Translations under genes and position numbers: made by a program
In this document: piece by piece, positions 25,601-33,782 of the stretch
Layout: the number at the start of each line of letters is the position of its first letter
Numbering within the stretch: the stretch's first letter is position 1
NCBI GenBank assembly: GCA_040274765.1
Contig: JBEMAY010000008.1
Coordinates: 1 to 64,000, forward strand
Reading direction: 5' to 3'
DNA from: Psychrobacillus sp040274765
GTDB taxonomy: Bacteria > Bacillota > Bacilli > Bacillales_A > Planococcaceae
Length of the DNA: 64,000 nt
The notes under the pieces: model-generated
The model's database searches: none
Seen by the model: the letters and a program-made list of their open reading frames with translations, nothing else
Told to the model about the DNA's origin: nothing

Positions 25601-26016
25601 CTTCTCATGCCAGGGACTGAGAAATAAGCAGACAATGTTCCTGTAACTGCAACCTCACTTTTGAACAAGCTAGGGTTGTCTACTAAGTTTAGCCCAGCAC
25701 GTACATTTCCAGTCGGAAGCTGTACAGGGAGAATATTAGCCGGATTAGTCTCATCGGGAGAATCAGCTAAACCAATATTGGTTGCAAGGGTAAAAGGTGC
25801 TTCTTGGTCGTAAGAAGTTCCAGACGATGCCGTCCCTACTATATATCCTTGAACGGTTGCATTGCCACTGTTGTTAGAAATGGCTTCCGCTACAGATATA
25901 GGTTCAGCAGCATCGACTTTAGATACTGAGAGAAAAGGAAAAACCATAGAAACAATTAGCAATAGAGAAAGGAATATCTTGCTAACTGCATTTTTTAGAC
26001 CAATTTTTTGTATCAT
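22699..26016 (-). CDS. large secreted endonuclease/exonuclease/phosphatase-family nuclease
   Basis: A 1105-residue secreted protein. There is a signal peptide (first ~36 residues, ending VSKVDA), a YhcR-like N-terminal domain, an OB-fold nucleic-acid-binding domain (about 150-260), a chitobiase-type C-terminal module (IYYTLDGSTPTVSSTKYTEPITL, about 360-430) and a second OB-like domain. The catalytic EEP domain (about 680-1005) has SYNIENFS, TLVEVQDND, GAHLNSKGGD, VAGDMNDFEF, DHILVTNNL and ASDHDPV, so all metal and catalytic residues are visible. A bacterial Ig-like domain closes the protein. ATG 26016 follows AGGAGTG. Comparable in type to the cell-wall nuclease YhcR. It probably scavenges extracellular DNA/RNA for phosphate and nucleosides. 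Confidence 0.9.
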   Translation of the reverse strand: MIQKIGLKNAVSKIFLSLLLIVSMVFPFLSVSKVDAAEPISVAEAISNNSGNATVQGYIVGTASSGTSYDQEAPFTLATNIGLADSPDETNPANILPVQLPTGNVRAGLNLVDNPSLFKSEVAVTGTLSAYFSVPGMRSASAYTIISEGENPPPTDIEIVESIAEARAITDPNKVIRVIGTATTGLGYWGGKAFYIQDETGGLYVYTSSADVNPGDIVELEGKISPYSGELQIQPTTIKKLSSGNPLPSFQEITPAGVNEQTQGERVLLNHVTISNLVAVNDFGTFEFTATHENGESVIIRNDNRNGLDYETFTKQYKNGDLINISGIGSVFNTTYQVKTLGLESFDQVNKPAVYPNIYPGTVSEGTDITLTTPWDHASIYYTLDGSTPTVSSTKYTEPITLTKDTTIKAIAIGDTTSEIFTFTYNVLKTENLSIRDIQGQGHFSDYEGATVQNITGVVTHLYNSANFVIQDINPDDNHHTSEAIIVNKSSNGVKVGDLVTVAGTVEEWYYDGYSDMKANDLPVTRIRATETTKSGTAELPEPLVIGEDIHPPTEIIDNDGLTSFDPLEDGIDFWESVELMRLAVPDAKVVGPQDYGEIVVVTGNSVNTTFNALGGINISADDYNPERISVLIGNDNYDAKSGDYFTEDIIGVMGFGFGNYKLWTEEESLPAIHRVEKPVTVTDIDPTEDKLTVASYNIENFSANRESTPDEKVVKIARSFVENMKSPDIITLVEVQDNDGPIDSGNPDASASYERLIAAIVEEGGPAYEWTDIAPEYNRDGGQPGGNIRVGYLYNPERVILSEGTKGNSTDSVAWDEEGNLTLNPGRILDLPLENTRKPLAAQFEFQDEKVVVIGAHLNSKGGDQPLFGKNQPPLLGSEAERIEIATMINNFVKAGQAKDPNLKVIVAGDMNDFEFTPALAALKGGILTNMVEKVPAGERFSYYYQGNNQVLDHILVTNNLAEKTAVDMIHINANYMDIHGRASDHDPVLVQLDLKEEQTVVPDILNIKVDEKHVKLNANESVTVKLTAMLKNKGKKNSTFDVTADAVYSNYDTNIISVNDGVITAKSAGSTTIKAAYSNKSITIKVTVQAAKGGKKIITTVRN

Positions 26017-26301
26017 ACATTCACTCCTAAGAAAATATTTTAAGTTCAAAAGGAGTATAGCAGAGGATTATTGCGAAATTATTTAATTTCTATAAATTTT
26101 TTGTTTTTTACGTGAAAACAGTATAGAAGTAGCGAACGGTTAAAAATAAGAGGGATAAAAGAATTAATTTTAAATGGTAATAAAGAATCTATGGAACTTA
26201 CGCGGAATAATTAAATAGTATTGCACTAAATTAATATATTTAATTTTATAGTTGTAATAGTCAGAATTTATTGTATAATTTAAATTAGTTAAATAACTAG
26301 G

Positions 26302-26376
26302 CAGAGACGATGAGATGAAAGCCTAAATGTAAGCCTTTTTGAAAAGGCTTACATTTGGCGTTCATCTTTATTTTTT
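26302..26376 (+). promoter_or_regulatory. leader terminator, candidate GlpP antitermination target
   Basis: CAGAGA (26302-26307) and GAGA (26312-26315) sit at the foot of a long hairpin. GATGAA pairs with TTCATC, GCC with GGC, and AAATGTAAGCCTTTT (26325-26339) with AAAAGGCTTACATTT (26342-26356), followed by TTTATTTTTT. The same CAGAGA-N4/5-GAGA-terminator order precedes glpD at 31709. The gene for the antiterminator GlpP is in the same locus. Antitermination of the ABC operon is therefore inferred. As a terminator the element is clear. Confidence 0.7.
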
Positions 26377-26406
26377 GCCATTAACACAAATAAAGGGGGA
26401 TTCAAG

Positions 26407-27435
26407 GTGAAGAAAATGACAGGGCTAGTTGCAAGTATGTTGCTTGCAGGGAGTATTTTAACCGGTTGTGCAGGGGACGAATCAAGTGAAGGAGGAAGTG
26501 GAGGGGGACGAATAACTCTTTATTCTCCTGAAACACCTGATTTTACTAAAGAATTAGCAGCTAAATATGAAGAAGTGCACGGTGATAAAGTTGATGTTCA
26601 ATACGCTGGCACAAACGTTCTTGTGAATCAAATGCTAGCAGAAAAAGATAATCCAAAAGCTGATGTATGGTATGGCGGAGGAGGAATACTACCTTTTGAA
26701 GCAGCTGTAGAGCGTGGTATTTTGGCAGAGTATATTCCAGATTTTGCAGCAGACTGGGACATAGTTGAAGATGGTATTAAGATGAAGCATGAAGATGGAA
26801 AGTATGTTGGAATCGAAATTTTCGTTCTAGGATTTTCATATAATACGGAGTTAGTAACTGAGGAAGAAGCGCCAAAAACGTGGGAAGATCTGTTAGATCC
26901 TAAGTGGGAAGGAAAAATTCAATTTCCTAATCCAGCAGCTTCTGGGACTGCAACATTAATGGTTATGGATCAAATGATGAGAAAGGGTGAGGATGAGGCG
27001 TGGAAGTACTTTGAGCAATTAGTTAAGCAATCTAACTCCATGCCAGACTCTGGTTCCGCTCCAACTAAGGGAGTAGCGATGGGAGAAGCTCATATTGGTA
27101 TTGGCTTTGACTTTATGGCATATGAACAAAAAAGTAAGGGAGAAAGTGTAGACTTCATTGTTCCTGATCAGACACCAGTTCTTGTAAACCCAGCTTCCTT
27201 AATAGAAGGAGGTCCAAATGCTGAAGGTGGTAAGAAATTTATTGACTTCTTATTATCAGAGGATGCTCAGCAAATTATGGCAGACTGGTATCATATACCA
27301 ATTAATCCAAACGTAGAATCTAAAACACCATTGAACTTAGAAAAAGTTAAAGAGGTAGCGGTAGATTTAGATATAGATTGGGTTAACGAAAACTACGACA
27401 GAGTGAGAAACGAATGGAAAGATAAATTTCAATAA
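26407..27435 (+). CDS. ABC transporter substrate-binding lipoprotein
   Basis: A 342-residue solute-binding protein with a lipoprotein signal (SMLLAGSILTGCAGD, lipobox Cys about 21) and a Gly/Ser linker. The extracytoplasmic fold is of the ferric/2-aminoethylphosphonate (AfuA/PhnS-like) group: ITLYSPETPDF, DVWYGGGGILPFEAAVERGIL, PKTWEDLLDPKWEGKIQFPNPAASGTA. Members bind Fe3+, phosphonates, polyamine-like or phosphorylated organics. Its leader shares a motif with glpD, which favours a glycerol-phosphate-related solute, an inference. GTG 26407 has GGGGGA 6 bp upstream. First gene of a four-gene operon with ATPase, permease and phosphatase. Confidence 0.85.
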   Translation: MKKMTGLVASMLLAGSILTGCAGDESSEGGSGGGRITLYSPETPDFTKELAAKYEEVHGDKVDVQYAGTNVLVNQMLAEKDNPKADVWYGGGGILPFEAAVERGILAEYIPDFAADWDIVEDGIKMKHEDGKYVGIEIFVLGFSYNTELVTEEEAPKTWEDLLDPKWEGKIQFPNPAASGTATLMVMDQMMRKGEDEAWKYFEQLVKQSNSMPDSGSAPTKGVAMGEAHIGIGFDFMAYEQKSKGESVDFIVPDQTPVLVNPASLIEGGPNAEGGKKFIDFLLSEDAQQIMADWYHIPINPNVESKTPLNLEKVKEVAVDLDIDWVNENYDRVRNEWKDKFQ

Positions 27436-27451
27436 ATAAGGGTGAATATAA

Positions 27452-28582
27452 ATGGGATCAGTAAAAATTAGTAACATCACGAAAAAATTTGGGGACGTTA
27501 CTGCACTTCATGATATTAACCTTGAAATCAAGGAGGGCGAGTTTTTCGCTCTTCTTGGTCCTTCGGGATGTGGTAAAACGACCACTATGAGATGTATTGC
27601 CGGTTTTGAAAGCCCTACTTCAGGAAAAATTTACATAGGGGACAATGAAGTAGAGAACATTCCTGCAAATAAGCGTAATTGTGGCATGGTTTTTCAAAGC
27701 TATGCATTATTTCCTCATATGAATGTATTTGACAATGTTGCCTACAGTTTAAATATTAAAGAGCTAAACTCTAGTAATCCTGTTAAACAGTTCGGGATTT
27801 ACGCACGGTTATTGAATAAAAGATTAGGAAAGACACCAAAAGCAATACATGAGAAAGTGATGAAAATTCTACAATACGTTGAATTAGATAAATATGCGAA
27901 TCGTCTAACTAGCGAGCTTTCCGGAGGGCAACAGCAAAGGGTTGCCCTGGCTAGGGCGTTGGTGATGGAGCCAGCCGTGTTGTTGATGGATGAGCCACTT
28001 TCAAATCTTGATCAAAAGCTACGCCACTCGATGAGGAATACGATTAGATCCATTCAACAGGATTTAGGAATCACAACTATTTTTGTTACACACGACCAAG
28101 AAGAGGCGATGAGTATGGCCGATCGAATTGCAGTGATGGACAAAGGGGAAATCGTGCAAATTGGAACACCAACAGATTTATATAGTAATCCGTCTACACC
28201 TTTTATAGCTGACTTTGTTGGTACTTCCAATATATTAAAGGGGAAAGTTATAGGAGAAGAAAATGGCTTGCTTATTGTTAGTGGAGATGGTTTTCAATTG
28301 AAATCCTCTAATAAGTCTACTAAGGATGAAGTAGATATTATTATACGTCCGGAACACGTAATGGTAGAGCCTGTTGATAGTGTAGTAGATTCTTCAACAA
28401 CGAATGTTGTAGTTGGAAAGGTGCTTATGTCAACTTATTTAGGGTCGATAGTTCGCTATGATGTTAAGGTTGGAGAATATCAATTAATCGTGGATACAAC
28501 TTACTCTACAGGAGCTAATATATTCGGAGAAGGAAGAGAAGTGAAGCTAACAGTAGAGTTTGAAAGGGTGCTATTGATATGA
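27452..28582 (+). CDS. ABC transporter ATP-binding protein
   Basis: A 376-residue ATPase of the CUT/Fe3+/phosphonate importer class. It has Walker A GPSGCGKTT (about 36-44), Q-loop FQSYALFPHM, signature LSGGQQQRVALARAL, Walker B VLLMDEPLSNLD and switch His in FVTHDQEEA. The last about 110 residues form a TOBE-type regulatory domain (IIIRPEHVMVEP). Between the Q-loop and the signature an insertion of about 25 residues (PVKQFGIYARLLNKRLGKTPK) is longer than usual. It follows the binding protein by 16 bp and overlaps the permease by 4 bp (ATGA). Confidence 0.92.
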   Translation: MGSVKISNITKKFGDVTALHDINLEIKEGEFFALLGPSGCGKTTTMRCIAGFESPTSGKIYIGDNEVENIPANKRNCGMVFQSYALFPHMNVFDNVAYSLNIKELNSSNPVKQFGIYARLLNKRLGKTPKAIHEKVMKILQYVELDKYANRLTSELSGGQQQRVALARALVMEPAVLLMDEPLSNLDQKLRHSMRNTIRSIQQDLGITTIFVTHDQEEAMSMADRIAVMDKGEIVQIGTPTDLYSNPSTPFIADFVGTSNILKGKVIGEENGLLIVSGDGFQLKSSNKSTKDEVDIIIRPEHVMVEPVDSVVDSSTTNVVVGKVLMSTYLGSIVRYDVKVGEYQLIVDTTYSTGANIFGEGREVKLTVEFERVLLI

Positions 28583-30282
28583 AGAAATCATTAAAAAACT
28601 TCAGTGGCTTGTCAGTAGTAAAAATATTTATATACGTATTTTTTGGCCTTTTCATGCTACTACCGTTATTTTCAGTGTTTCTTGTAAGCTTCACTGGACA
28701 GCCAATTAATATTTTGGGTTCTATAACAGATCCTACAATTTTTAGTTCAACTATCGAAAAGTTAAAAGGATCTTCGTTAGAGAACTATAAAAAGATTTTT
28801 ACAAACTCTGGGTATTTAGATGCCTTGAAAAATAGTTTATATTTAGGTTTTTTAGTAACTGTTATTGTCATTACACTTTGCATTCCTATGGCTTATGGGA
28901 TCGCACGAACTAAAATGCCCTTTAAAAAGACAATTTCGGCATTATGTACAATACCGCTTATAGTACCTACTTTTATCTCTGCTTATGCTTTTATTATAAT
29001 GTTTGGCCGAGCAGGCTGGATAACTGAAATATATAACCTATTAGGTGGGGAAGGGATGCTAATTGATCCCTATTCCATGACAGGCGTAGTCATGGTACAA
29101 GTGTTTTTCTTTTTCCCTTACGCATTATGGCCATTAGTGGCTGCATTTAAAATAAGCGACATTAGTTTAGAAGAGGCCTCGCAAAACTTAGGGGCGAAGA
29201 ATTGGTTCACATTTGTCTTTGTCACTTTCCCATTAGCGCTTCCGGGTATTATATCGAGTGCATTATTAATTTTTACGGTGAGTTTTTCGGATTTTGGAAC
29301 CCCGATTGTACTAGCTCCGAAAGAATTAAACCTGTTGGTAGTGGAGGCTTATCGTGAAATAGCCGGCTTCTTTAACTGGGGTGGTGCGGCCATTTTAACA
29401 GTAGTCATGGTCATTGTTGCAGCATTCTTTTTCTGGCTTCAACACTTATTTACGAAAAGTAGAAATTATGGTTCTGTTTCTGGTAAGCCAAAAAAACAAA
29501 AATTAATAGAAAACAAATTATTAACAAGAATATTATCAGGATACTCTTTTTTAGTAGTTTTAATCCCTCTTTTAGCTATGCTATCAGTAGCCTTACAATC
29601 TGTTGCTACTACGTGGGGGAAAGATTTACTTCCTAACGGTTATACCCTTAATCACTATAAAACTATTTTTTCAACCTCTATGGGGAATATACAAAACAGT
29701 ATAATGCTAGCGACCGGAGCGCTAGTGTTAAGTGTAATCATAGCAACTTTTGTTTCTTATTTTGTAGTAAGACAAAATTCATCTAAGTTAGATTTCATGG
29801 CTTCGATACCTCTAGTGGTCCCTGGAATTGCATTTGGTATAGCTTTGATTCAAACATTTAACACCGCTCCATTACAGTTAACTGGTACTGCTGTGCTACT
29901 AATTATTGCGTATACAATCCGAAGACTGCCGTATATGGTTAGGTCTACTATGGGAGCGATGAGAGCAATCAAGCAGGACATTGAGGAGGCAGCTATCAAT
30001 CTTGGAGCAACTCCTTTAACTGCTGCAATAACTATAGTCGGACCGCTTATGCTCCCTGGAATAGCAGCTGGATCCGTTTTAGTATTTATAACCGTAATTA
30101 AAGAGGCGAGCGTATCTATACTACTGGCCCCTCCTGAATGGGCACCAATGAGCTTAGCTATATTCCAAAATATTCTCCGTGCAGAATATTACTCAGCTGC
30201 TGCGATGTCGATTGTTCTTATTGTACTTGTACTTCTATTACAAGGAGTAGCTAATTTCTTATCAAGAAAACAACAGTTATAG
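28579..30282 (+). CDS. fused ABC transporter permease
   Basis: A 567-residue inner-membrane permease with two binding-protein-dependent transport domains in one chain (about 80-290 and 365-560), roughly 12 helices. Both carry the EAA loop that docks the ATPase: EEASQNLGAKNWFTFVFVTFPLALPGI and EEAAINLGATPLTAAITIVGPLMLPGI. Fused permeases of this size are typical of Fe3+ (AfuB/FbpB) and 2-aminoethylphosphonate importers. It is translationally coupled to the ATPase gene. The HAD phosphatase gene follows after about 18 bp, suggesting that a phosphorylated compound is taken up and then dephosphorylated. Confidence 0.92.
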   Translation: MKKSLKNFSGLSVVKIFIYVFFGLFMLLPLFSVFLVSFTGQPINILGSITDPTIFSSTIEKLKGSSLENYKKIFTNSGYLDALKNSLYLGFLVTVIVITLCIPMAYGIARTKMPFKKTISALCTIPLIVPTFISAYAFIIMFGRAGWITEIYNLLGGEGMLIDPYSMTGVVMVQVFFFFPYALWPLVAAFKISDISLEEASQNLGAKNWFTFVFVTFPLALPGIISSALLIFTVSFSDFGTPIVLAPKELNLLVVEAYREIAGFFNWGGAAILTVVMVIVAAFFFWLQHLFTKSRNYGSVSGKPKKQKLIENKLLTRILSGYSFLVVLIPLLAMLSVALQSVATTWGKDLLPNGYTLNHYKTIFSTSMGNIQNSIMLATGALVLSVIIATFVSYFVVRQNSSKLDFMASIPLVVPGIAFGIALIQTFNTAPLQLTGTAVLLIIAYTIRRLPYMVRSTMGAMRAIKQDIEEAAINLGATPLTAAITIVGPLMLPGIAAGSVLVFITVIKEASVSILLAPPEWAPMSLAIFQNILRAEYYSAAAMSIVLIVLVLLLQGVANFLSRKQQL

Positions 30283-30300
30283 TTTATTGGAGTGAAAAAT

Positions 30301-31074
30301 GTGAATGGATATATTTTTGATTTAGACGGAACTATCTACATTGATAATGAGATAATCCCTGGAGTTCCGGAAGCTATTAAAAGCTTGAAGGCAAGAGGGG
30401 ACAAAGTAGTATTTCTTACAAACAAATCTATCGCAAGTAGAAAAGATTATGTAGTAAAGTTAAAAGCTTTAGATATTGAAGTGAGATTAGAGGAAGTTAT
30501 TAACTCGAATTATATTACTGCTCTGTATTTAAAAAAGGTTATGAAACCAGAAGACTCGGTATATGTAATAGGAGAAGCACCTCTATTTGAAGAACTTAGG
30601 GAAGGGAACATCAAGTTAGCGGATTTCTCCGCTAAAGCTTCCCATGTCGTGTTAGGATGGGATCGGGAGTTTAATTATGACAAGTTAAACCAGGCATATC
30701 AAGCGTGGAGAAATGGAGCAGAAATTATAGCTACGAATCCTGATCGAACTTGTCCTGTTATGGGAGGGGAAATACCAGACTGCGGGGCAATGATCGGCGC
30801 TCTAGAAGGAGCAACAGGAGAGCCGGTCAAAATCGTCACAGGAAAACCGTCTGCTCTTATGGCAGATTATGTACTAAATAACGTTTTGCAGATGGAAGCT
30901 TGCAATTGTTTTATGATTGGTGATCGATTAGAAACTGATATAAAAATGGGTAATGATGCCGAGATGAAATCTGTTTTAGTTATGACAGGAATCACAACAC
31001 CAACCATGTTAGAAAATCCTGTCCATAAACCTAAATATATACTAGAGAGTGTAAGAGATATACTCTCTTTATAA
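30301..31074 (+). CDS. HAD-IIA family phosphatase (NagD/AraL-like)
   Basis: A 257-residue HAD hydrolase of subclass IIA. Motif I is FDLDGTIYIDN at the N-terminus (nucleophile Asp), motif II FLTNKS, motif III within VTGKPS, and motif IV MIGDRLETDIKMG, with the cap between motifs II and III. Relatives dephosphorylate sugar phosphates, p-nitrophenyl phosphate and, in mycobacteria and mammals, glycerol-3-phosphate. Start GTG 30301 is 8 bp after GGAG; the in-frame GTG at 30292 overlaps that site. Last gene of the ABC operon, converging on glpP with a 6-bp overlap. The context suggests glycerol-phosphate-type substrates, inference only. Confidence 0.85.
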   Translation: MNGYIFDLDGTIYIDNEIIPGVPEAIKSLKARGDKVVFLTNKSIASRKDYVVKLKALDIEVRLEEVINSNYITALYLKKVMKPEDSVYVIGEAPLFEELREGNIKLADFSAKASHVVLGWDREFNYDKLNQAYQAWRNGAEIIATNPDRTCPVMGGEIPDCGAMIGALEGATGEPVKIVTGKPSALMADYVLNNVLQMEACNCFMIGDRLETDIKMGNDAEMKSVLVMTGITTPTMLENPVHKPKYILESVRDILSL

Positions 31075-31632
31075 ATTAAAATTCCACATCTCCGGTACTC
31101 CGGCAGAAATTGCTAAAGCTCCATTTTCTAAGGCTTGATGTACCTCTGAAATGTTGTCTATAAGGCCACCAGCTATTATAGGGAAAGTAAGACTTGATGA
31201 AAGCTGGTCAATTACCTTTGGCATAATTCCAGGCATTACTTCCACAGCATCTGGACGACAGGAATTAACCATTTCAATCCCTTTAGTAACAGCATTACGA
31301 TCAAGCAAAAATATACGTTGGATTGTCATTAGTCCTACTTCTTTAGCTAACTTTACTACATGACTCTTTGTAGTAATAATGCCAGTCGGTTTCCATTGAT
31401 CTGCTACGAAGGTTAAGGCTGTTTTTGAACTAGAAATGCCGTCTATGAAATCTAAGTGGATGAAAACGTATTTGTTTGCCTGTTTAATTTTACTTATGTG
31501 TTCGCCTGTTGTCATCAGATTTCCAGTAAGAAGAAAGATAATATTCGCCTTACTGGTAATTGCTTGCTTTAAATCCTGCTCATTAGTAACAGCAGCGATT
31601 ATTTGGGACTCTACCATGTCTACTAAACTCAT
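31069..31632 (-). CDS. glpP: glycerol-3-phosphate-responsive antiterminator
   Basis: A 187-residue RNA-binding antiterminator of the GlpP family, a TIM-barrel-like fold. Recognisable blocks are IFLLTGNLMT, YVFIHLDFIDGISSSKTALTFV, GIITTKSHVVKLAKEVGLMTIQRIFLLD, PDAVEVMPGIMPKVI and PIIAGGLI. In Bacillus subtilis GlpP with bound glycerol-3-phosphate prevents termination in the leaders of glp genes including glpD. Here it lies between the ABC-HAD operon (tail-to-tail overlap) and the divergent glpD, whose leader begins about 75 bp away. Both neighbouring leaders carry the same motif before a terminator. Confidence 0.93.
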   Translation of the reverse strand: MSLVDMVESQIIAAVTNEQDLKQAITSKANIIFLLTGNLMTTGEHISKIKQANKYVFIHLDFIDGISSSKTALTFVADQWKPTGIITTKSHVVKLAKEVGLMTIQRIFLLDRNAVTKGIEMVNSCRPDAVEVMPGIMPKVIDQLSSSLTFPIIAGGLIDNISEVHQALENGALAISAGVPEMWNFNL

Positions 31633-31708
31633 AAATGCTCACCTTTTCTATCTTTTGGTTATTTTGATTATATCATATTTAAATTTTTCTAAATAATATA
31701 AATTTGGT

Positions 31709-31773
31709 CAGAGAATTCAGAGAAGACCATTACAATACTTGCCTAGGGCAAGTTTATTGTAATGGTCTTTTTA
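31709..31773 (+). promoter_or_regulatory. glpD leader: GlpP-dependent terminator
   Basis: CAGAGA (31709-31714), 5 bp, GAGA (31720-31723), then a stem AGACCATTACAAT (31724-31736) with ATTGTAATGGTCT (31756-31768), an inner stem CTTGCC/GGCAAG and TTTTTT. This is the expected position for the GlpP-controlled terminator of glpD as known from B. subtilis. The motif is shared with 26302-26376. Confidence 0.85.
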
Positions 31774-31790
31774 ACGTGAAGGAGATAAAA

Positions 31791-33440
31791 ATGAAAAAAT
31801 TTTCATATGAAGAAAGAAACGTACTATTATCAACCCTTGAGGGAACTACATATGATGTCCTAGTTATTGGCGGGGGCATTACAGGAACTGGAGTAGCTTT
31901 AGATTGTGTTACGAGGGGTTTAAAGGTATTAGTAGTAGAGATGCAGGATTTTGCTGCAGGAACTTCCAGTAGGTCAACCAAGTTAGTCCATGGCGGTCTT
32001 CGATACCTAAAACAATTAGAAGTAAAAATGGTTGCTGATGTTGGTAAGGAAAGAGAAATTGTTTATTTAAATGCCCCTCATGTTACTCATCCAGAGTGGA
32101 TGCTATTACCTATCTATAAAAAAGGGACATTTGGAAAGTATTCGACTTCTGTCGGATTATTAGTATATGACTTTTTAGCAGGAGTTAAAAGACATGAAAG
32201 AAGAAAAATGTTAACTAGGAATGAGACTATTCAAAAAGAACCCTTACTTAAGCAAGAAAGTTTATTAGGTGGAGGATATTATGTCGAATATAGGACTGAT
32301 GATGCGAGGCTTACGATAGAAGTTGCAAAAAAGGCATTTGAAAAAGGAGCAGATCTCCTTAATTATGTAAAAGCAGATGAGATGATTTATACGGATGATG
32401 GAAAGATTCGTGGAATAACTGTTAAAGATCAATTTTCAGAAACTAGGATAAATATTTTTGGGAAAAAAATAGTTAATGCATCAGGACCTTGGGTTGAAAA
32501 AGTAATTAGTTTGGATAAAAAAATAGCAGGTAAAGGTTTGTTGCATACAAAGGGAATTCATATTGTAATAGATCAGCAGCGATTTCCATTAAGACAGGCT
32601 GTTTACTTCGATACACCAGATGGAAGAATGGTATTTGCTATTCCTAGAGATGGCAAAACGTATGTGGGGACAACTGATACTATATTTGAGGGAGATTTAG
32701 TTAATCCGTGCATAGAAAAGAATGACCAAGAATATTTAATTCAAAGTATTCATTTTATGTTCCCTGATATAAAAGTAACGATAGATGACATTGAGTCTAG
32801 CTGGGCAGGAGTTAGACCATTGATTCGAGAGGAAGGAAAGGGACCTTCTGAAATTTCAAGGAAGGATGAAATATGGACATCTGAAACTGGTCTTATAACG
32901 ATTGCAGGTGGAAAGTTGACTGGATACCGAAAAATGGCCGAGACTATTACTGATATATTATGTAAGGATTTGAAGAATGAAGGTAGTATTGTTGGACATT
33001 CTATAACTAAAAATTTAAAGCTATCTGGTGGAGAATTTGATAATCCAACGGACTATGCTAGTTATACTGTAAAAAAAGCAAAAGATTTAGTAGATCTGGG
33101 CTTAACCAATAAAGAGGCAACTAAGCTAGCTGCAATGTATGGTGCTAACACGGATGAAATTATACTACTAGCAGACAAGGTTTTGAAAGAAATAAATTTA
33201 CCAATGGTTATTAAACTAACTCTTCAATATGCTATAGAGCATGAGATGGTTATAACTCCAGTAGATTATTTATTAAGAAGAACTGGAAGCATTTTATTTA
33301 ACGTCTCCTATGTACAAAAATGGAAACTAGAGATTATTGAATACATGACTTTAATCATGAATTGGGACGAAAAAACAAAAGAGTATATGTGGGCTGATTT
33401 GGAGTTGAAAATTCATCAAGCCACCAACTATAGTAATTAA
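31791..33440 (+). CDS. glpD: aerobic glycerol-3-phosphate dehydrogenase
   Basis: A 549-residue FAD-dependent membrane-associated dehydrogenase that oxidises glycerol-3-phosphate to dihydroxyacetone phosphate and passes electrons to quinone. The N-terminal FAD motif is DVLVIGGGITGTGVALDCVTRGLKVLVVE. GlpD blocks follow: AAGTSSRSTKLVHGGLRYLK, YRTDDARLTIEVAKKA, FAIPRDGKTYVGTTDT, SWAGVRPLI and IAGGKLTGYRKMAE, then the helical C-terminal domain. Length fits the family (about 550). ATG 31791 follows AAGGAGAT. The upstream in-frame GTG at 31704 lies inside the terminator leader and is not the start. glpF and glpK are not in the window. Confidence 0.97.
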   Translation: MKKFSYEERNVLLSTLEGTTYDVLVIGGGITGTGVALDCVTRGLKVLVVEMQDFAAGTSSRSTKLVHGGLRYLKQLEVKMVADVGKEREIVYLNAPHVTHPEWMLLPIYKKGTFGKYSTSVGLLVYDFLAGVKRHERRKMLTRNETIQKEPLLKQESLLGGGYYVEYRTDDARLTIEVAKKAFEKGADLLNYVKADEMIYTDDGKIRGITVKDQFSETRINIFGKKIVNASGPWVEKVISLDKKIAGKGLLHTKGIHIVIDQQRFPLRQAVYFDTPDGRMVFAIPRDGKTYVGTTDTIFEGDLVNPCIEKNDQEYLIQSIHFMFPDIKVTIDDIESSWAGVRPLIREEGKGPSEISRKDEIWTSETGLITIAGGKLTGYRKMAETITDILCKDLKNEGSIVGHSITKNLKLSGGEFDNPTDYASYTVKKAKDLVDLGLTNKEATKLAAMYGANTDEIILLADKVLKEINLPMVIKLTLQYAIEHEMVITPVDYLLRRTGSILFNVSYVQKWKLEIIEYMTLIMNWDEKTKEYMWADLELKIHQATNYSN

Positions 33441-33575
33441 AAAATGACCATTAAACACAAAAATAGATTAAGAAATTTTGATTGAAGTTCGTTTTCCGGC
33501 TTTGTAATGCGATTTTATTTATAAATAGAACTTTATCGACGAATAAAAGTAGTCTCCATCTATTGATTAGAGCAC

Positions 33576-33688
33576 CAGTCGGCGACTCCAGCTGGATGAG
33601 GGAGACAGATAAGACATGACGACCACGCGTGCTAGCGATGAGTGATGGCTTAACTCCCGCTAAAAGCGTCCAGCTGGCTCGGAAATCA
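33576..33688 (+). repeat. degenerate structured intergenic repeat
   Basis: About 113 bp with CGGCGACTCCAGCTGGATG, GGGAGACAGATAAGACATGACG, then CTCCCGCTAAAAGCG, TCCAGCTGGCTCGGAAATCA. Arms CCAGCTGGA/TCCAGCTGG and GGGAG/CTCCC make a long fold. The layout matches the intergenic repeat found throughout Bacillaceae (AGACAGATAAGAC and CCCGCGGAAAGCG forms, from memory). Its tail resembles 14299-14366. It fills the gap after glpD, and no gene is seen in 33441-33782. Confidence 0.6.
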
Positions 33689-33782
33689 AATTTACTTTTA
33701 ATTTATAAATTTATATTTGTTTCAATAATCACCACAACTAAAAAACTGTAAAATACATGTCCTTACTTGGAGTTATAAATTG

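Noticed and set aside
31704..31790. N-terminal extension of glpD
   Set aside because: The in-frame GTG lies inside the terminator leader and lacks a site; ATG 31791 with AAGGAGAT gives the normal family N-terminus.
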